A stretch of DNA of 64,000 bases, taken from NCBI RefSeq assembly GCF_019904135.1, contig NZ_JAIOGQ010000008.1:62001-126000 (forward strand). The letters are read 5' to 3'. Of the stretch, positions 61,326 through 64,000 are shown piece by piece. The notes below the pieces were generated by a model, which had not been told where the DNA came from, ran no database searches, and worked only from the letters and a program-made list of their open reading frames with translations. Positions within the stretch are counted from its first letter, which is position 1. Each line of letters begins with the position of its first letter. Source of the DNA: Paenibacillus caui (GTDB lineage Bacteria > Bacillota > Bacilli > Paenibacillales > Paenibacillaceae). The position numbers were made by a program, and so were the translations under genes.

Positions 61326-62696
61326 ATGACTGTAAGCCCATTGAATATTTCAGGGGTTATCCCCCATTTGACGGCAACTGCAGGCATTGAAGGAGCACGT
61401 ACCGAAACCGGGATCGGCGCTGTCATGCCATGGGCTAACAAGCTTTGGTTCATCACTTATGTTGCACACAAATCGTATACGGGCAGCGGGACCGGATTGT
61501 TTGAAGTCAACAACGATTTTAAAATCGTCAAAAGACCTGAAAGCGTTGTCGGAACTTATGCGAACCGGATGATACATGCAGGTTCGAGCCAACTGATGAT
61601 CGGCCCGCACCTGATCGATATCGAGGGCAAGGTTCGGACCGTTCCGGATTTGGTCGACCATCGCCTGACCGCCTGCATGACCCATCTGACCCATCCGGAC
61701 GAAATGCTGTATGTGCTTACTATGGAAGGTCTGCTGTTCGAGACGAACGTGTATACTCTCGAGACGACGCTTTTGTTCGATTTGCTTAAAGAGCTTCATG
61801 TATCCGAGAAATGCTATCCGCACTTCAAAGGCGGCTGGACGAAAGACGGACGTGTCGTGATTGCCAACAATACTTATGATGAAGAAGAATTTCTGGGCAA
61901 CAAAAGCGACGGAAGATTAGCCGAATGGGACGGGGAATGCTGGACGGTTCTGGAAGAGAATCCGTTTTGCGAGGTCGCTTCGTCGGGCCTAAGTCCTTTA
62001 TTCGCCACCGGTTTCGACAAGTCGTCCGCTATTTTAAGAGTGTTCACCAAAGGCGAATGGTCCACTTACCGCTTGCCTAAGGCGACGCAAGCCATGGACC
62101 ACATGTGGTTCACCGAATGGCCGCGCATCCGTGAAGTCGAGACAGAGCGGCTGCTGATGAATTTCCACGGAATGTTTTACGAGCTGTCTCATAACGCTTT
62201 CGGCGGCAAAGTGTGGGGGGTTAGGCCGATCAGCACCCATTTGCGGATGATTCCGGATTTCTGCTCGTGGCGCGGGTTGCTCGTGCTGGCAGGCAATCAG
62301 GTAACTCCGATTGGCGACACCAATTTGCTGGCCGGACAGCCGCAGTCGAATTTATGGTTCGGCAAAACCGACGATCTCTGGAATTTCGGAAAACCATCCG
62401 GTTGGGGCGGCCCATGGTGGGAAGAAGAAGTCAAGGCTTGGGTACCTTCCGATCCTTATTTAATGACCGGCTTTGAGCATAAGGTTCTGCATCTTACACA
62501 TGAAGCGGAATGCGAGGTCTCCTTTGAAGTTCAGGTCGATTTCCTCGGCAACGGCACCTGGAAGCCTTATAAGAAAATTCAGGTTCCCCCTGGGGGATAC
62601 AGCCATCACGAGTTCCCTACAGGATTCAGCGCTCACTGGGTACGAATTGTACCGAGCAAAGACTGTAAAGCGAGCGCGCATTTGATCTACACGTAA
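61326..62696 (+). CDS. Unrecognised protein of the uronate cluster, probable beta-propeller
   Basis: 456 residues, no signal peptide, so cytoplasmic. Repeated short segments of the form W/F-x-I-T-Y, G-x-x-L-I-D-I-E-G-K and D-x-W-N-F-G, rich in Trp, Gly, Asp and His, suggest a beta-propeller of about six or seven blades. Examples are MPWANKLWFITYVAHKSYTG near residue 35, a HFKGGW segment near 165 and LWFGKTDDLWNFGKPSGWG near 345. The C-terminal 90 residues (CEVSFEVQVDFLGNGTWKPY) look like a separate beta-sandwich. I do not recognise the family. AAGGAGG site; its regulator is the divergent AraC gene. A role in oligouronide or glycan metabolism is suggested by context only. Confidence 0.75.
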   Translation: MTVSPLNISGVIPHLTATAGIEGARTETGIGAVMPWANKLWFITYVAHKSYTGSGTGLFEVNNDFKIVKRPESVVGTYANRMIHAGSSQLMIGPHLIDIEGKVRTVPDLVDHRLTACMTHLTHPDEMLYVLTMEGLLFETNVYTLETTLLFDLLKELHVSEKCYPHFKGGWTKDGRVVIANNTYDEEEFLGNKSDGRLAEWDGECWTVLEENPFCEVASSGLSPLFATGFDKSSAILRVFTKGEWSTYRLPKATQAMDHMWFTEWPRIREVETERLLMNFHGMFYELSHNAFGGKVWGVRPISTHLRMIPDFCSWRGLLVLAGNQVTPIGDTNLLAGQPQSNLWFGKTDDLWNFGKPSGWGGPWWEEEVKAWVPSDPYLMTGFEHKVLHLTHEAECEVSFEVQVDFLGNGTWKPYKKIQVPPGGYSHHEFPTGFSAHWVRIVPSKDCKASAHLIYT

Positions 62697-62704
62697 GGCC
62701 AATC

Positions 62705-62740
62705 GCGGACAGACTCCAGATCAGGAGCCTGTCCGCTTTT
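62705..62740 (+). terminator. Terminator of the gene at 61326
   Basis: Arms GCGGACAG (62705-62712) and CTGTCCGC (62729-62736), inner CTCC/GGAG, followed by four Ts. Confidence 0.85.
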
Positions 62741-62760
62741 CATTCCCTCCCGAACAAGCA

Positions 62761-62789
62761 TTGACGGATAGAATATCCAGTAATATCAT
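62761..62789 (+). promoter_or_regulatory. Promoter of the pentapeptide-repeat gene
   Basis: TTGACG (62761-62766), 17-base spacer and TATCAT (62784-62789). Confidence 0.6.
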
Positions 62790-62879
62790 ATAAGGATTGT
62801 AAAAATCGTTTCTATTAAGAAAAGATTAGACGATGCATGTATGGAAAATAAGATGAAGCGTAGTAAGGAGACTGAAGCA

Positions 62880-63758
62880 ATGTCTGAGAACCACGAAAAT
62901 TCAGGACCTTTTGAGGGCAGCAGCCGCCGCAATCTGCAGGCCGACTGCGAGAATTGCTTCGGCTTGTGCTGTGTCGCGCTCCCCTTCGCTGCTTCGGCGG
63001 ACTTCGCGATTGACAAAGCTGCCGGGCAGCCCTGCCAAAACCTGCAATCGGACTTCCGCTGCGGTGTTCACAGCAGCCTCAGGAAGTTGGGCTTTCGAGG
63101 TTGCACGGTATATGACTGCTTCGGCGCGGGACAACAGGTTTCCAAGGTAACCTTCGGCGGACGCGACTGGCGGCAAAACCCGGGATCCGCAAAACAAATG
63201 TATGAAGTGTTCACGATCATGTGGCAGCTCCATGAGCTCCTCTGGTATCTGACCGAAGCGCTAACTCTTCAACCCGCACGAATGATTCACGGTGAGCTCC
63301 GCTTGGCGCTCGAAGAGACGCAGCGCCTCACTCGCCTTGATCCAGATTCCCTCATGGAACTGAACGTGGCTGCACACCGGGCAGAGGTCAATGCCCTGCT
63401 CCTGCGGGCCAGCGAACTCGTGCGAGCCGAAGCCCTTCGCTCGCAGAAGGAACATTCAGGCCGCCGGAAGACCTACGGCCGAGGGGCCGATCTGATCGGC
63501 GCAAAGCTGAGAGGGGCCAACCTTAGCGGAGCCAATTTGAGAGGAGCCTATCTGATTGCCGCTGATCTCAGAGGCGCCGACCTGAGAGTGGCCGACCTCA
63601 TCGGGGCTGACTTTCGGGATGCAGACCTTAGAGGCGCCGACCTCAGGGGAAGTATTTTCCTCACCCAAGCGCAGATCAATTCGGCAAAGGGAGATGCCGC
63701 CACAAAGCTGCCGCCTGCACTCACTCGTCCAACGCACTGGTCCGAATTTGGAGCATAA
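62880..63758 (+). CDS. Pentapeptide-repeat protein with N-terminal cysteine-rich module
   Basis: 292 residues from the ATG at 62880 (AAGGAG 9 bases upstream). Residues about 23-100 form a cysteine-rich module: CENCFGLCC, then QPC, FRC, RGC and DCFG, eight cysteines that could hold zinc or an iron-sulfur centre (YkgJ-like). A helical middle follows, then about 14 pentapeptide units A(D/N)L-x-G from residue about 200 ([20 protein letters not shown]), which fold as a right-handed beta helix. The ending includes [13 protein letters not shown], a common cap. Some pentapeptide proteins mimic DNA and bind gyrase, but this one has a different head, so the role is open. Confidence 0.85.
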   Translation: MSENHENSGPFEGSSRRNLQADCENCFGLCCVALPFAASADFAIDKAAGQPCQNLQSDFRCGVHSSLRKLGFRGCTVYDCFGAGQQVSKVTFGGRDWRQNPGSAKQMYEVFTIMWQLHELLWYLTEALTLQPARMIHGELRLALEETQRLTRLDPDSLMELNVAAHRAEVNALLLRASELVRAEALRSQKEHSGRRKTYGRGADLIGAKLRGANLSGANLRGAYLIAADLRGADLRVADLIGADFRDADLRGADLRGSIFLTQAQINSAKGDAATKLPPALTRPTHWSEFGA

Positions 63759-63774
63759 AGCGAGCAGACAAAAA

Positions 63775-63808
63775 GCACCTTGAGCATTCGCGGGCATGCT
63801 CAGGGTGC
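63775..63808 (-). terminator. Terminator of the histidine kinase gene
   Basis: GCACCTTGAGCAT (63775-63787) pairs with ATGCTCAGGGTGC (63796-63808); on the minus strand it is followed by five Us, just past the kinase stop codon. Confidence 0.85.
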
Positions 63809-63831
63809 CTGCCGGCCCTGCCCTATAAGAT

Positions 63832-64000
63832 TTACGTTCCTTGAACGATCTCTTTGGGACTCAAAGGAATTTCGATTTGGAACGTTGTTGTTTCGCCGCC
63901 GCTTTCCAACAGGATAAAGCCGCCATAGCTCTCTGTAATTTTTTTGACGATGAAAAGTCCTAATCCGCTGTTGTTTGTTTTGGGCTTTGTAGAAAATCCG
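63832..64000 (-). CDS. Sensor histidine kinase, C-terminal end
   Basis: Only the last 55 residues are in the window. They contain the end of the GHKL ATPase domain: GFSTKPKTNNSGLGLFIVKK (F-box and G2 box) followed by ITESYGGFILLES and a beta-strand tail TTTFQIEIPL. The wording KPKTNNSGLGL with an ATP-lid of this type is common in sporulation- and nitrogen-type kinases (KinA/NtrB-like, HATPase_c). Signal and partner lie outside the window. Confidence 0.9.
   Translation of the reverse strand, partial: GFSTKPKTNNSGLGLFIVKKITESYGGFILLESGGETTTFQIEIPLSPKEIVQGT

Noticed and set aside
63461-63660. Repetitive DNA at the end of the window as a possible non-coding repeat array
   Set aside because: Explained by codons of the pentapeptide repeats.

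Overview
The window reads as chromosomal DNA of an endospore-forming Bacillota, most likely Paenibacillus or a close relative. The support is a gerA-type germination operon, spoVAC-spoVAD-spoVAE, a leucine T-box leader on leuS, the yqeG-yqeH-aroE-yhbY-nadD-yqeK-rsfS order typical of Bacillales, AGGAGG-type ribosome binding sites, and moderate-to-high GC with many GTG/TTG starts. I see no phage, insertion sequence, CRISPR array or rRNA.

Layout. 1-2.6 kb: start of leuS (minus strand) with T-box leader and promoter, a ROK fructokinase, tRNA-Pro(CGG), and a secreted protein. 2.9-9.3 kb: a cluster of small membrane or helical proteins (glycine zipper, YtxH-like, DUF5132-like) around a 1578-residue P-type ATPase made of a decayed ATPase half fused to an active one. 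9.7-13.3 kb: allantoin permease with an in-frame stop, allantoinase, and a Crp/Fnr regulator. 13.2-16.4 kb: cupin, nirD, nirB. 16.9-19.1 kb: acetoin/diacetyl reductase, a Gfo/Idh/MocA oxidoreductase and a VOC-like mini-ORF. 19.2-24.6 kb: germination-receptor operon A-C-D-B-B. 24.9-25.9 kb: frameshifted old yellow enzyme. 26.0-32.3 kb: yqeG-to-yqeM housekeeping operon (ribosome assembly, shikimate, NAD). 32.5-37.0 kb: MoxR/DUF58/transglutaminase operon. 37.2-39.4 kb: spoVA genes and a 28-codon gene behind a sigma-K-like promoter. 39.5-41.9 kb: M42 aminopeptidase and an SLH protein.

42.0-47.5 kb: NitT/TauT-type ABC importer with a cysteine hydrolase and an MFS exporter, plus an MpsC-like protein. 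47.7-51.6 kb: NAD(P)-binding protein and a three-gene glycosyl-transfer operon (GT2, GtrA, WsfD/YkoS-like). 51.8-54.7 kb: a PrsW-like membrane protein carrying a C-terminal NS_2-type nuclease domain, followed by a DUF1963 protein. 54.8-56.0 kb: aldo/keto reductase with a TetR-like palindrome in its promoter and a decayed tetR remnant behind it. 56.1-62.7 kb: uronate (pectin-derived) catabolism (eda, kdgK, kduI, DeoR regulator, kduD) with an AraC regulator and an unrecognised protein. 62.9-64.0 kb: pentapeptide-repeat protein with a cysteine-rich head, and the end of a histidine kinase.

The most unusual items are the fused pseudo-/active P-type ATPase cluster, the PrsW-nuclease fusion with its DUF1963 neighbour, and the 28-residue membrane peptide behind a sigma-K-type promoter. 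Three genes are visibly broken (permease stop codon, OYE frameshift, tetR remnant); the first two are single-base events that could also be sequencing errors.
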